Source of the DNA: Leptobacterium flavescens
GTDB lineage: Bacteria > Bacteroidota > Bacteroidia > Flavobacteriales > Flavobacteriaceae
Direction: 5' to 3'
Assembly: GCF_010671605.1 (NCBI RefSeq)
Contig: NZ_JAABOO010000001.1
Coordinates: 868,001 to 932,000 of the forward strand
Length of the DNA stretch: 64,000 nucleotides
The first letter of the stretch is position 1. Each line of letters starts with the position of its first letter. Shown one piece after another: positions 1-8,992 of the stretch. Both the position numbers and the translations under genes were made by a program. Below the pieces are notes generated by a model that was not told where the DNA came from, did no database searches, and saw only the letters and a program-made list of their open reading frames with translations.

Positions 1-734
1 TTATAGGCATCGATAATAGTAGAAAGGTCGGTTTGATAATCTTCGTCTATGAATTTGGATTTTTTCCAGAATCTCAGAGGGAATTTCTTTTTGGTATTCT
101 TCATCGCCTTACGCAACCTCTTACCTTTTAGCTGTTCATTTCCGTTAAATGTAATGGATCTGACTTTTACTTTTTCTCCCCTGTCTATATTAACCAGAAG
201 TTTTAAGGAATTGGTCTCGGCGGTATCTACAGCCGTCACCAGATTTACCTTGGCATTTAAATAGCCTTGTTTTTTGTATTTGTTAACCAGGTAGTTTTTG
301 GTATTGGTCAAAAAACTCTCGGTTAGTTTCTTTCCTTTTTTAAGATCGGTTTCCTTAACGATCTCATCAACCCTTTTATTTTTAATTCCGGCTATCTTAA
401 CCTCGGATAAAGTTGGAAGTTCCTGAATATTCAGTTCCAGGAAAATCTTATCTCCTTCTATTTTGGTAATATAAACGTTGATGTCGCTAAAGAGTTCAAG
501 CCCCCATAGATTTTTAATAACCTTACTGATCTCCTCTCCGGGAACGGTAATGGGTTGCCCCACTCTTAAACGGGTATAGGTAATTACCGTATTCTCATTA
601 TAACTTTTGATTCCGGTAACTTTTATTCCTCCGAGGATGTATTTTTTGCCCTTGTCAAAGGAAGTTTCCTGGGCGATTATTGAATAGTTACAAAAAATAA
701 ATAAAAGTAGTACACTAAAATATCTCCCAAACAT
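1..734 (-). CDS. bamA: BamA outer-membrane assembly factor, N-terminal part (cut by window edge)
   Basis: The reading frame runs from an ATG at 734 leftwards off the window without a stop, giving about 244 N-terminal residues. It starts with a hydrophobic signal peptide ending in IIAQ, followed by POTRA-like repeats, including segments such as KKYILGGIKVTG and LPTLSEVKIAG. In BamA these periplasmic POTRA domains hand unfolded beta-barrel proteins to the membrane barrel, which is outside this window. It lies 7 bases after uppS and is the last visible gene of the minus-strand run CBS-nadK-DUF6089-uppS-bamA, an order familiar from flavobacteria. Family identity is strong; the C-terminal barrel is not seen. 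Confidence 0.88.
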   Translation of the reverse strand, partial: MFGRYFSVLLLFIFCNYSIIAQETSFDKGKKYILGGIKVTGIKSYNENTVITYTRLRVGQPITVPGEEISKVIKNLWGLELFSDINVYITKIEGDKIFLELNIQELPTLSEVKIAGIKNKRVDEIVKETDLKKGKKLTESFLTNTKNYLVNKYKKQGYLNAKVNLVTAVDTAETNSLKLLVNIDRGEKVKVRSITFNGNEQLKGKRLRKAMKNTKKKFPLRFWKKSKFIDEDYQTDLSTIIDAY

Positions 735-741
735 GATATTC

Positions 742-1482
742 TTAGTTAAGTTGTTCGCTTGTTTTTCCAAATCTCCTTTCTCTATTTTGATAATTTATTA
801 TGGCATCGTGTAAATCTTTCTTTCTAAAATCGGGCCAAAGTATGTCCGTAAAATACAATTCTGCATAAGCAATCTGCCATAATAAAAAATTACTTATTCT
901 ATGCTCACCACTGGTTCTGATAAGCAGGTCTACGTCGGGCAAATCATACGTGTAAAGATGTGCATTTATAATTGATTCGTCAATATTTTCTAAAGAAATT
1001 ATATTATTTTTAACTTTGGTACAGAGCTCGATAAAGGTGTTTTTCAATTCCTCTCTGGCCCCGTAGCTAAGCGCTATGGTGAGGGTCATCTGAGAATTGT
1101 CCTTTGTCTTCTCTATCACCTCTTTGAGCTCGGTTCGCGCATTAGCAGGTAGCGCTTCGAGGTTTCCGATACTATTAAGTCGAATATTGTTATCGTGAAG
1201 TGTTTTCATCTCCTTTCTAAGGGAGGTGATCAATAATTTCATCAGTGTTTCCACTTCCAGTTTAGGACGTTTCCAGTTCTCTGTAGAAAAGGCGTAAAGT
1301 GTTAAATTTTTAACACCGAGTTCCGCGCAACCTTCAACTACCTCTCTCACAGATTTAGCACCGTTCTCGTGGCCAAATACGCGAAGTTTCCCTCTTAATT
1401 TAGCCCACCGGCCATTACCATCCATGATGATAGCTATATGTCTCGGAAGTTTTTTTCTATTAATCAGGTCTTTCCTGTCCAT
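742..1482 (-). CDS. uppS: Undecaprenyl diphosphate synthase (isoprenyl transferase)
   Basis: 246 residues, the usual length for the family. It condenses isopentenyl diphosphate units onto farnesyl diphosphate to make the C55 lipid carrier for peptidoglycan and other surface polymers. The signature HIAIIMDGNGRWAK is at residues 15-28, with catalytic Asp21. The C-terminal RTSGEHRISNF and the following WQIAYAELYF block are the conserved diphosphate-binding and dimer region. It sits between the DUF6089 gene and bamA with very short gaps, so it is probably cotranscribed with these envelope genes. Confidence 0.96.
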   Translation of the reverse strand: MDRKDLINRKKLPRHIAIIMDGNGRWAKLRGKLRVFGHENGAKSVREVVEGCAELGVKNLTLYAFSTENWKRPKLEVETLMKLLITSLRKEMKTLHDNNIRLNSIGNLEALPANARTELKEVIEKTKDNSQMTLTIALSYGAREELKNTFIELCTKVKNNIISLENIDESIINAHLYTYDLPDVDLLIRTSGEHRISNFLLWQIAYAELYFTDILWPDFRKKDLHDAIINYQNRERRFGKTSEQLN

Positions 1483-1497
1483 TATTATTATTCCTTA

Positions 1498-2184
1498 TCA
1501 TTCAAAGCAATAATAACAGGGTTTTTTACCAAAAGTGTAGGTGATCGTAATTCCTGAGAACACATACCAGTCATCGGTGTTCAGACCTCCAAATCTAAAC
1601 TGAGTCGTAGCCGCATCTCTCGGATTACTTCCATCCAGGTTATCGGTAAAGGTGTATCTTGCTCCAACCTCTGCCCCTATTATTATACGTTGTCCAAGTT
1701 TCCCCTTAATTCCAAGGGTCATAGGAATTGCAAATGTATTACGATTTCCGTTACCAATCGCAACTCCGTTATCAAAAAACAGTTCACTGGAATTAAAATA
1801 AGACAATCCGCCATATAAATAGGGGGTGATCGGCTTACTGAAATTGTGAAGGTTAAATTCTAAAAAATTAAACTCAAGCCCCACAGACAGCTCTCTCACC
1901 GTATTCCTGAATTCAAATCCTCTCTGGTTTCTCGCTCTGATATCAGAATCTGCGTCATCGCCAACAATATCTGAAACCGTAAAACTAGCTCTCCAGGAAT
2001 ACCGACTGCTCTTATTCCATTTGTATAATACTCCGAATGCAAGTTGATTAGGATTAATATGATTCGTGGCTCCAATGTCGCCAACATAATTACTTCCTCC
2101 TAAAAATACTCCTAATTCGTGTGTCTGAGCCTTGCTCAAACCCATTCCTGTCAAAAGAAAAAGTATTAAAACTATTTTTCTCAT
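1498..2184 (-). CDS. DUF6089-type outer-membrane beta-barrel protein
   Basis: 228 residues from the preferred start at 2184. A longer frame begins at 2241, but its first 19 residues precede a clean signal peptide (MRKIVLILFLLTGMGLSKAQ), so the internal ATG is chosen. The mature part is rich in alternating aromatic/polar strands (for example HELGVFLGGSNYVGD) and ends in an aromatic strand plus a CYYCFE tail, fitting a small outer-membrane barrel. I recall such proteins as a conserved DUF6089 family between nadK and uppS in flavobacteria. Molecular function is unknown. Its place in the bamA operon suggests an envelope role. Confidence 0.75.
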   Translation of the reverse strand: MRKIVLILFLLTGMGLSKAQTHELGVFLGGSNYVGDIGATNHINPNQLAFGVLYKWNKSSRYSWRASFTVSDIVGDDADSDIRARNQRGFEFRNTVRELSVGLEFNFLEFNLHNFSKPITPYLYGGLSYFNSSELFFDNGVAIGNGNRNTFAIPMTLGIKGKLGQRIIIGAEVGARYTFTDNLDGSNPRDAATTQFRFGGLNTDDWYVFSGITITYTFGKKPCYYCFE

Positions 2185-2283
2185 AAAACTTAAAGTTTGC
2201 AAATATAACAATTCTGATTGCTCACGGGCAATTTGAAACAAAAACGATGTGATTGATAAACTTTATTTGAAGCTTTTTATTGC

Positions 2284-3168
2284 CTAGTTGCGTTTGTCTT
2301 CCCCCCAAAGAAGTTTTTTTCTGAGGGTTTTAAAGAAACTTTCAGATTTTAATTCCACCATTCTGATGGTAAAAGGAGCTTTTTTAATAGTCAGTTCGGT
2401 TTCGTTGGTTACAGTGGCAATTCTGGAGTCCAAAGATACCAGGTATCTATCCTCTCTTCCCGAAACCCTGAGCTTTATGATCGTATCATCCGGAATAACC
2501 AACGGCCTCGCATTCAGGTTATGCGGCGCAATAGGTGTTAAGACAACACTGGAAGTATCCGGAGTTATAACCGGCCCTCCGCAGCTTAGTGAATAACCGG
2601 TAGAACCTGTTGGAGTAGCTGCTATAAGTCCGTCAGCCCAATAAGAGGTCAGATATTCCCCGTTCAGATAGGTACTTACCGTGATCATGGAAGTAGTATT
2701 CTTTCTGCTTACCGCAATTTCATTCAGGGCAAAATTTAATTCGTTCAGTTCGGAAACCCTGGGATAGGTCTGTACCTGCAACAAGCTGCGCTCTATAACT
2801 TCGTATTCTTTATTGACAATACTTTTTACCGCTTCCGTTATTTCCTCCTTCTGAATGGTTGCAAGAAACCCCAATCTTCCGGTATTGATCCCCAATACGG
2901 GAATTCCCAGACTCCTTATATATAAAATGGTCCTCAGCATGGTTCCGTCTCCCCCGATACTGAAGAAAAGATCGAAAGAGCTATCGAGGTCTTCGTAAGA
3001 TGTAAAAGTCTGATAGGTTTTATTGAGTGGCATCTCCTCCTTTATCATAGCAAGATAATGCTCCTCAAAGTAAACATCGATCCGATATTTATTTAATTCG
3101 TCAAGCAGCGTTTTAACGTACTCATCCGATCCTGCCTGATAAAACTGTCCATAAATACCGATTTTCAT
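2284..3168 (-). CDS. nadK: NAD kinase
   Basis: 294 residues, typical for bacterial NAD kinases. It phosphorylates NAD to NADP in the cytoplasm. The catalytic GGDG motif is at residues 72-75 (Asp74), followed by the conserved LGINTGRLGFLA segment and the TPTGSTGYSLSCGGP nucleotide-binding loop. It lies 34 bases downstream of the CBS-domain gene and about 100 bases upstream of the DUF6089 gene on the same strand, consistent with one operon. No truncation or missing motif. Confidence 0.96.
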   Translation of the reverse strand: MKIGIYGQFYQAGSDEYVKTLLDELNKYRIDVYFEEHYLAMIKEEMPLNKTYQTFTSYEDLDSSFDLFFSIGGDGTMLRTILYIRSLGIPVLGINTGRLGFLATIQKEEITEAVKSIVNKEYEVIERSLLQVQTYPRVSELNELNFALNEIAVSRKNTTSMITVSTYLNGEYLTSYWADGLIAATPTGSTGYSLSCGGPVITPDTSSVVLTPIAPHNLNARPLVIPDDTIIKLRVSGREDRYLVSLDSRIATVTNETELTIKKAPFTIRMVELKSESFFKTLRKKLLWGEDKRN

Positions 3169-3202
3169 CTGCTTAAATTTTAATTAGGTTGAATTTTAAG
3201 GA

Positions 3203-3868
3203 TCAGATATCCAGAAATCTTTTCAGATAATCAGAACGTTCCTTCAGGTCTTCTATATAAAGGTCGTCCTCATTTCCGGAAACAACATTATAATTATAAC
3301 GCCTGAAAGACTGGATAACGGCATTAAGCCCTACATTACCTATTTTAAGGGTCAGCTGAACAATATCATCTCTGCTGTCTGATATAAAAGCCCCCAGTAA
3401 TTTCCCGTTATTGCTTTCCACTATCTGCGAAAGCTCACTAAAAGAATAGTCCTTATGTCCTTTTTCAACGATCAGTATTCCCCCGGGTTCATTCAAAAAA
3501 GGAGTTTCGTTAAAAAAGGTAATGATATCCATTAACTCGTAATAACCCACATAATTATTATTCTTGTCGATCACCGGCATTATATTGGCATTGTTCCTCG
3601 CAAAAGCCTCCAATACTTCCAGCCAGTTAGTTCCTTTCCTGACAAAAAAAGTATCCAATGCATATTTGTAATCCACAATACTTTTTTCCTCATCAAAAGA
3701 ATAAGTATCATCCTCCGAGATATTTCCAAGCAGATAATCATTTTCCAGTACCGGAATATGGGTATAGGTCCATTCACTGAACTGCTCTCTCACCTTAACA
3801 ACTGTATCTAAAGGTGTTAAGGGTGTCATCTCGAATCTTATGTAGGAGTTAATTTTTATCATAGTCAA
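3203..3868 (-). CDS. CBS-domain protein
   Basis: 221 residues. The first two thirds form a pair of CBS motifs (around residues 15-60, IPVLENDYLLGNISEDD, and 75-125, IMPVIDKNNNYVGYYELMDII), which usually bind adenosine nucleotides. The remaining 80 residues look like an ACT-type ligand-binding fold (GILIVEKGHKDYSFSELSQI). It is the first gene of the minus-strand nadK-uppS-bamA run and is divergent from pdxJ across 87 bases. Being first in an NAD kinase operon suggests energy-state sensing, but that is inference. An alternative start two codons downstream (MIKINSY) is possible. Confidence 0.85.
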   Translation of the reverse strand: MTMIKINSYIRFEMTPLTPLDTVVKVREQFSEWTYTHIPVLENDYLLGNISEDDTYSFDEEKSIVDYKYALDTFFVRKGTNWLEVLEAFARNNANIMPVIDKNNNYVGYYELMDIITFFNETPFLNEPGGILIVEKGHKDYSFSELSQIVESNNGKLLGAFISDSRDDIVQLTLKIGNVGLNAVIQSFRRYNYNVVSGNEDDLYIEDLKERSDYLKRFLDI

Positions 3869-3918
3869 ATCTTCGGCAAATTAATTAATTTATATGATAA
3901 ATTCAGATGCCTACTTTG

Positions 3919-3926
3919 TATTTTTG
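3919..3926 (+). promoter_or_regulatory. Candidate -7 box for pdxJ
   Basis: TATTTTTG fits the Bacteroidota -7 consensus TANNTTTG and lies 29 bases before the pdxJ start. No good -33 TTTG is seen upstream. A second near-match, TGATTTTG at 3946-3953, has a TTTG 19 bases upstream but would place the transcript start on the ATG itself. Confidence 0.4.
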
Positions 3927-3955
3927 TTTACGAATTATCATTTTATGATTTTGTT

Positions 3956-4669
3956 ATGACAAAACTCAGTGTTAATATAAATAAAATCGCAACATTGCGA
4001 AATTCCAGGGGTGGTAATGTTCCCGATCTGCTCAAATCTGCCATAGATATTCAGGATTTCGGAGCAGAAGGTATTACCATTCACCCCAGGCCTGACGAAA
4101 GGCATATACGCTACCAGGATGCACGGGACCTTAAAGCCGTTGTTCATACCGAATTTAATATTGAAGGGAATCCTATCAAAAAGTTTATCGATCTCGTACT
4201 GGAAGTTAAACCCACACAGGTAACCCTGGTACCCGATGCAGTAGATGCCATAACCTCTAATGCGGGCTGGGATACCGTAAAAAACAGGGACTTTCTTAAG
4301 GAAGTGATCTCAGAATTCAAAAGAAATGGGATCCGCACCTCCATTTTTGTCGATCCGGTAATCGGAATGATAGAAGGAGCTGCTTTAACGGGAACAGATC
4401 GGATTGAGCTTTATACCGAAGAATTTGCAAAGGAATACGCCAACGGGAATCCGGGAGGCATAACTCCCTATGCGGATGCGGCCAGGAAGGCTACAGAATT
4501 CGGACTTGGTATTAATGCCGGTCACGACCTTAGCCTGGATAATATCAAATTCTTTAAAGAAAATATTCCGGAACTTCTGGAAGTATCTATAGGGCACGCC
4601 CTAATTGCAGAATCCCTCTACCTGGGGCTGGAAAATGTCATCAATATGTATCTAAACAAACTTAGCTAA
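3956..4669 (+). CDS. pdxJ: Pyridoxine 5'-phosphate synthase
   Basis: 237 residues, full length. PdxJ closes the ring of pyridoxine phosphate from 1-deoxyxylulose phosphate and aminoacetone phosphate, the last step of the DXP-dependent vitamin B6 pathway. The conserved NINKIATLRNSRGG N-terminus and the TIHPRPDERHIR block (His43, Arg45, His50) are present, as are the C-terminal GINAGHDLSL and IGHALIAES loops. Its stop codon overlaps the start of the following hydrolase gene by one base, so the two are translationally coupled. Confidence 0.96.
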   Translation: MTKLSVNINKIATLRNSRGGNVPDLLKSAIDIQDFGAEGITIHPRPDERHIRYQDARDLKAVVHTEFNIEGNPIKKFIDLVLEVKPTQVTLVPDAVDAITSNAGWDTVKNRDFLKEVISEFKRNGIRTSIFVDPVIGMIEGAALTGTDRIELYTEEFAKEYANGNPGGITPYADAARKATEFGLGINAGHDLSLDNIKFFKENIPELLEVSIGHALIAESLYLGLENVINMYLNKLS

Positions 4670-5439
4670 TGGATCTTTTACATTCCAGGATTGTAGGCGA
4701 AGGCACTCCCCTGTTAATTCTGCATGGTTTTTTGGGAATGTCCGATAACTGGAAAACACTGGCTAATTATTACGCCAAAGAAAATATTCAGGTACACCTG
4801 ATAGATCAACGAAATCACGGGCGCAGTTTCCATTCGGATGAGTTCTCTTATGAACTTACGGCAGAAGACCTTCTTCATTATTGCAATCATCATCAACTGA
4901 ATAATGTTAACATTATAGGACATTCGATGGGTGGAAAAACCGCGATGCTCTTTGCAGTTCGCAACCCGGAGAAAGTTGCCCGCTTACTGGTAGCAGATAT
5001 TGCGCCCAGGTATTATCCGGTGCATCACCAGACGATATTACAAGGGTTAAACGCCATCAATTTTAACGAGGTTAAAAGCCGGGGAGCCGCAGATGAAGTC
5101 CTTTCAAAATATATTCCCGAGATCGGAGTAAGGCAGTTTCTACTGAAAAATCTTTACTGGAAAAGCAAGGAAGAACTGGCTTATAGATTTAATCTGCCCG
5201 CACTGACAAAAAATATCGAAAACATAGGAGTTGCCCTTCCCGAAGGTAGCAATTTTGAAGGGCCTACCCTCTTTTTAAGGGGAAGTAAATCCGATTATAT
5301 TTCAGATGAGGACCTTCACCTTATAAAAGAGCATTTCCCGCAGGCAGATCTGGACGATATAGAAAATGCGGGACATTGGTTACACGCAGAAAACCCAAAG
5401 CAGTTTTTTGAAAGATCCCTTCGTTTTTTGCAGGCATAG
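4669..5439 (+). CDS. Alpha/beta-fold hydrolase (YbfF-type esterase)
   Basis: 256 residues. Oxyanion-hole motif LHGFLG at 18-23, nucleophile elbow GHSMGG with Ser86, and a C-terminal NAGHWLHAENP carrying the catalytic His. These and the LIDQRNHGRS segment match the YbfF/PldB-like acyl esterase group, whose natural substrates are usually short acyl esters or thioesters. There is no signal peptide, so it is cytoplasmic. The start overlaps the pdxJ stop by one base (TAATG), showing coupling, although no biochemical link to vitamin B6 is known to me. Confidence 0.88.
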   Translation: MDLLHSRIVGEGTPLLILHGFLGMSDNWKTLANYYAKENIQVHLIDQRNHGRSFHSDEFSYELTAEDLLHYCNHHQLNNVNIIGHSMGGKTAMLFAVRNPEKVARLLVADIAPRYYPVHHQTILQGLNAINFNEVKSRGAADEVLSKYIPEIGVRQFLLKNLYWKSKEELAYRFNLPALTKNIENIGVALPEGSNFEGPTLFLRGSKSDYISDEDLHLIKEHFPQADLDDIENAGHWLHAENPKQFFERSLRFLQA

Positions 5440-5537
5440 AACCGCTTGTGGGGAGGCAGCTTTAGAATAACTGCCGGGGATGTACTTTTTTAAACTATTT
5501 TTAGTTCTAAATAAAACAAACAGATAATTAGCTGATC

Positions 5538-6785
5538 ATGACACAAAGGCTTCTTTTTTTGATAATCACTATTGTTTTTGGTCATTTTTCCTATGCCGGA
5601 GGATACAGGATAGCATTGCAGGGACAGAAACAACTGGCCATGGGGCATACGGGAGTTGCAGTAATTAACAGTTCGGAACTTATCTTTTACAATCCGGGCG
5701 GACTTGCATTTATCGACACTCAGTTTACAGCAAGTATAGGGGCCAATGCTATTTTTTCGGATATTAATTATCAGGATGAAGCTCTTGGTATCTTTACCGG
5801 AGCCGAAAATAAGACCAGCTTCCCTTTTTCAGGCTATGCCGCTTATAAATTAAATGATTGGGCCAGTGTTGGTCTCGGTATTTATACTCCTTACGGAAGT
5901 CAGGTTGCCTATCCCAGAGACTGGGCCGGTTCTCACCTGGTAAATTCCATAGAGCTCGTTTCCGTTTTTATTCAGCCAACCTTGTCTATCAAACTCAACA
6001 GTAAGATGAGTATCGGAGGAGGGCCTATTTTTTCACTTTCTGGAGTAAATTTCAACAGGAATCTGGACCGGAGTACCACCGATGAGAACGGTAACCGCAG
6101 TAATGTTACCATAGACCAGGGCGGGATCACGGCCTGGGGATATAATATAGGAATGTTCTTCAAACCGAACGAAAAGATCGGAGTTGGGGTTAATTACAGA
6201 TCGGAGATCAGGGTAAAGGCCGAGGACGGAACAGCAGATTTCAGAAACCTCCCCGCAACTTTACCGGGAAATTTCGACAATGTTACTTTTAATGCTACCC
6301 TTCCGTTACCTGCGGAGCTTACCGTGGGAATGTCATATCAATTCAATGAAAAATGGCTGGTGGCTTTTGATATCAACAGGACTTTCTGGAGTGCCTACGA
6401 GTCTCTGGATATATTTTTCAGCAACGGAATAACATCTATAAATCCGAGAAATTATCAGAATACCACCAACTATCGTTTAGGGCTTCAATATGTAGCCAAT
6501 GACAAGTTTACACTCAGGGGAGGGTACTATTTTGATGAATCCCCTATCCTGAACGGTTTCTTTTCTCCGGAAACACCGCGGTCGGATTCCAATAACTTTA
6601 CAGCCGGGATCACCCTGAACATCAGTTCCAGACTTGCCATAGACGCCTCTGTTCTCTACAGTTATTTTGAGGAAGTTAATGCTTCTTACGATTTTTATCA
6701 GGAAAACGGACAGACTATTCCTTTCGAAGGTTTTTACACCAACAGTTCCTTTGTTCCTGGCTTAGGCCTTACCTATAATTTTTAA
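5538..6785 (+). CDS. OmpP1/FadL/TodX-family outer-membrane transporter
   Basis: 415 residues with a signal peptide (about 1-20, ending FSYA). The mature N-terminus GGYRIALQGQKQLAMGHTG and the ELIFYNPGGLAF segment are the classic FadL hatch region. The rest is a string of amphipathic strands ending in GLTYNF, a typical outer-membrane C-terminus. FadL-type channels import hydrophobic compounds such as long-chain fatty acids; the actual substrate cannot be told. It stands alone, 98 bases after the hydrolase gene. Confidence 0.9.
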   Translation: MTQRLLFLIITIVFGHFSYAGGYRIALQGQKQLAMGHTGVAVINSSELIFYNPGGLAFIDTQFTASIGANAIFSDINYQDEALGIFTGAENKTSFPFSGYAAYKLNDWASVGLGIYTPYGSQVAYPRDWAGSHLVNSIELVSVFIQPTLSIKLNSKMSIGGGPIFSLSGVNFNRNLDRSTTDENGNRSNVTIDQGGITAWGYNIGMFFKPNEKIGVGVNYRSEIRVKAEDGTADFRNLPATLPGNFDNVTFNATLPLPAELTVGMSYQFNEKWLVAFDINRTFWSAYESLDIFFSNGITSINPRNYQNTTNYRLGLQYVANDKFTLRGGYYFDESPILNGFFSPETPRSDSNNFTAGITLNISSRLAIDASVLYSYFEEVNASYDFYQENGQTIPFEGFYTNSSFVPGLGLTYNF

Positions 6786-7132
6786 AAAACGGGATCTTTT
6801 AGAGATGACATAAAAAGCGAGTCCTGAAAAAGTAGGATTTCAGGACTCGCTTGTTGAAAATTCTAAATATTATGAAGATAGTTTCGTGATTTGGGGTTCT
6901 TAACTATCAGAATAATATTCTTAATGTTTTGTTGCTATTTGTCATTTTATTTAACACTTCAAACATACCAGCTTTTAGCCTTCTGACGAAATTTTTGTTG
7001 TGTAATGGTCAAAAGTTGTTGTGAAAAGCTATTTATTGTAGATTTATCGAAATTTGAATGCATTTTATCGGGAAAATCCCGGTTCAGGGGCCTTTTTGGC
7101 TTCCTTTCTCCTAACAACTAAACCAATAAAAC
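6786..7132. other. 347-base intergenic stretch after the FadL gene
   Basis: No coding sequence is convincing here. It holds one strong hairpin at 6815-6852 and AT-rich sequence before the holin-family gene. I see no clear TANNTTTG promoter. Confidence 0.6.
6815..6852. terminator. 15-bp perfect hairpin after the FadL gene
   Basis: AAGCGAGTCCTGAAA at 6815-6829 pairs exactly with 6838-6852 across an 8-base loop. It lies 30 bases after the FadL stop, where a terminator is expected, but the T-run (TTTTT) is on the minus-strand side, not after the plus-strand stem. It may act in both directions or as an RNA-stabilising 3' end. Confidence 0.6.
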
Positions 7133-7483
7133 ATGAATTACATTCTTAAAATATTGCTTTCGGCCATCGTAGTGGTGGTTTTATCACAGGTCCTCCCCGG
7201 TGTTTATGTAGATACTTACTGGACTGCTGTTATTGTAGCGGTGGTGCTCAGTATTTTAAATGTGCTTGTAAAACCTGTTTTAATCCTCTTCACCCTCCCG
7301 GTTACCATAATGACCCTCGGTTTATTTCTGCTTATCATTAATGCACTGATCATTATTCTTGCCGATAAACTCATTCGGGGTTTTGATGTGGACGGGCTTC
7401 TCTGGGCCCTAATTTTTAGCTTATTATTATCGCTTTTTCAATCCGTTCTCTACTCCCTCCTTAAAGAGGATAAGAAACATTAA
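7133..7483 (+). CDS. Small integral membrane protein, phage holin family 4 superfamily
   Basis: 116 residues made almost wholly of four hydrophobic helices (about 4-22, 28-50, 55-80, 88-110), with the conserved NVLVKPVLILFTLPVTIMTLG-like loop split by helices. This matches the PF04020-type membrane protein family, called phage holin 4_2 by similarity but common in chromosomes without phage. There are no phage genes nearby. Function is unknown. Confidence 0.82.
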   Translation: MNYILKILLSAIVVVVLSQVLPGVYVDTYWTAVIVAVVLSILNVLVKPVLILFTLPVTIMTLGLFLLIINALIIILADKLIRGFDVDGLLWALIFSLLLSLFQSVLYSLLKEDKKH

Positions 7484-7514
7484 CATAAGCTTTGAATTTC
7501 AATAGATTAAAAAC

Positions 7515-7545
7515 TTGGTAGGCTTGTAAAAATATACTAATTTTG
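7515..7545 (+). promoter_or_regulatory. Promoter of tig
   Basis: A -33-like CTTGG (TTG at 7515-7517) and a perfect -7 box TAATTTTG (7538-7545) are 20 bases apart, as in Bacteroidota sigma-ABfr promoters. Just downstream an 8-bp stem AGCCTAAA/TTTAGGCT (7548-7565) sits in the 5' leader. Confidence 0.65.
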
Positions 7546-7587
7546 CGAGCCTAAATTTTTAGGCTACTAAATAATTTTTTTTAAAGG

Positions 7588-8910
7588 ATGGATATAACCA
7601 GAGAGCACATTGATGATTTAAATGCGATCGTGAAGGTTGCAATTACCAAGGATGATTACAAAGAAAAAGTTGCAGAGATTTTAAACGATTACCGTAAGAA
7701 AGCAAATATCCCGGGCTTTAGAAAAGGACACGTTCCTATGGGCTTGGTAAAAAAGCAATACGGAAGAGCTGTACTTGTAGATGAAGTGAACAAATTACTT
7801 CAGGATGCACTCAACAAATATTTAACCGAAGAAAAGCTGGATGTTCTTGGAAATCCACTGCCAAAACCTCAGGATGATTTTAACTGGGAAGCAGAAGATT
7901 TCTCTTTTGAATTCGAGCTTGGGCTGTCGCCTGTTTTTGAGGTGAAGTTAAAAGGAAAAAAAGCCATCACCCACTACCAGATCACTGCAGATGATAAAAT
8001 GATCAACGATCAGGTTGAGAATATCAGAAAGCAATACGGAAAAATTATCTCTAAAGATACCGTTGAGGAAGGTGATGAACTGACAGGTACATTCACCAAT
8101 GAAGAAAAAGAGATAGAGAACAAGACTACTTTTTCTTTAGATAAGATCAAGGGAAAAAGAAACCTGGATAAATTCAAGGCACTTAAGGCCGGAGACAGTG
8201 TGGTTTTAAAGACAAAATCACTGGTTAATGACAACCACGACCTTATAGGACTTCTTAAAGTAAGCCATGACGATGCTCATGATCTTGATATAGAGGTGAA
8301 CTTTACTTTGGAAGAAGTAAACACAAGAGAACTGGCTGAGCTTAATCAGGATCTTTTCGATAAATTGTTCCCTGGCGGAGCGGTTGCAAGCGAAGAAGAT
8401 CTTAAAGCAAAGATCAAGGAAGATGCTGAAAAGCAATTTGTTCAGCAATCGGATCAGAAATTATTGAACGACGTTACCGAGTATCTTGTAGAAAACACCA
8501 AATTCGACCTTCCTTCTGCCTTTTTGAAGAAATGGATACAGAATACGGGTGAAAAGCCACTTAGTGACGAAGAAGCAAATGAAGAATACGAAAAGTCTGA
8601 AAAAGGTCTTAGATATCAGTTAATTGAGGGAAAGATCATTAAAGATAACGATCTTCAGGTAAGTTTTGATGAACTAAAGGAGTTTGCAAAAGGATTTATC
8701 AAATTACAGATGGCTCAGTTCGGACAAACTAATCCTTCAGATGAAGATGTAGAGAATATTGTAGGCAGAGTTTTGTCTAATCAGGAAGAGGTAAAAAGAC
8801 TATCCGAGCAATTAATGAGTCAAAAATTAGTTTCTTTATATAAGGAAGAAGCAAATTTAAAGACTAAGGAAGTATCCTATGAAGACTTTGTAAAAGAGGT
8901 CTACGGATAA
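7588..8910 (+). CDS. tig: Trigger factor chaperone
   Basis: 440 residues. The N-terminal ribosome-binding domain carries the signature GFRKGHVP at 43-50, which docks on ribosomal protein L23. The middle FKBP-like part is divergent, as is usual in Bacteroidota, so peptidyl-prolyl isomerase activity is doubtful. The last 200 residues are the helical chaperone arms. Trigger factor meets nascent chains at the ribosome exit. It precedes clpP and clpX, the same arrangement as in many bacteria, but a strong terminator separates it from clpP. Confidence 0.94.
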   Translation: MDITREHIDDLNAIVKVAITKDDYKEKVAEILNDYRKKANIPGFRKGHVPMGLVKKQYGRAVLVDEVNKLLQDALNKYLTEEKLDVLGNPLPKPQDDFNWEAEDFSFEFELGLSPVFEVKLKGKKAITHYQITADDKMINDQVENIRKQYGKIISKDTVEEGDELTGTFTNEEKEIENKTTFSLDKIKGKRNLDKFKALKAGDSVVLKTKSLVNDNHDLIGLLKVSHDDAHDLDIEVNFTLEEVNTRELAELNQDLFDKLFPGGAVASEEDLKAKIKEDAEKQFVQQSDQKLLNDVTEYLVENTKFDLPSAFLKKWIQNTGEKPLSDEEANEEYEKSEKGLRYQLIEGKIIKDNDLQVSFDELKEFAKGFIKLQMAQFGQTNPSDEDVENIVGRVLSNQEEVKRLSEQLMSQKLVSLYKEEANLKTKEVSYEDFVKEVYG

Positions 8911-8937
8911 GCTCGTAAAAAATAAATACCTATATTT

Positions 8938-8973
8938 AAGGCGTTAATTTTTTACTTTTAACGCCTTTTTTTT
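8938..8973 (+). terminator. Rho-independent terminator after tig
   Basis: AAGGCGTTAA (8938-8947) pairs with TTAACGCCTT (8958-8967), followed by a run of eight T (8966-8973). It lies 28 bases after the tig stop and 20 before clpP, so clpP expression needs read-through or a promoter not recognised here. Confidence 0.85.
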
Positions 8974-8992
8974 AAAAATTTTGTAAAAACCT

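Noticed and set aside
49-264. Plus-strand 71-residue frame at the left edge
   Set aside because: Antisense to the well-supported bamA frame.
7133-7483. Prophage remnant suggested by the holin family name
   Set aside because: The family is common in chromosomes, and no other phage gene is nearby.
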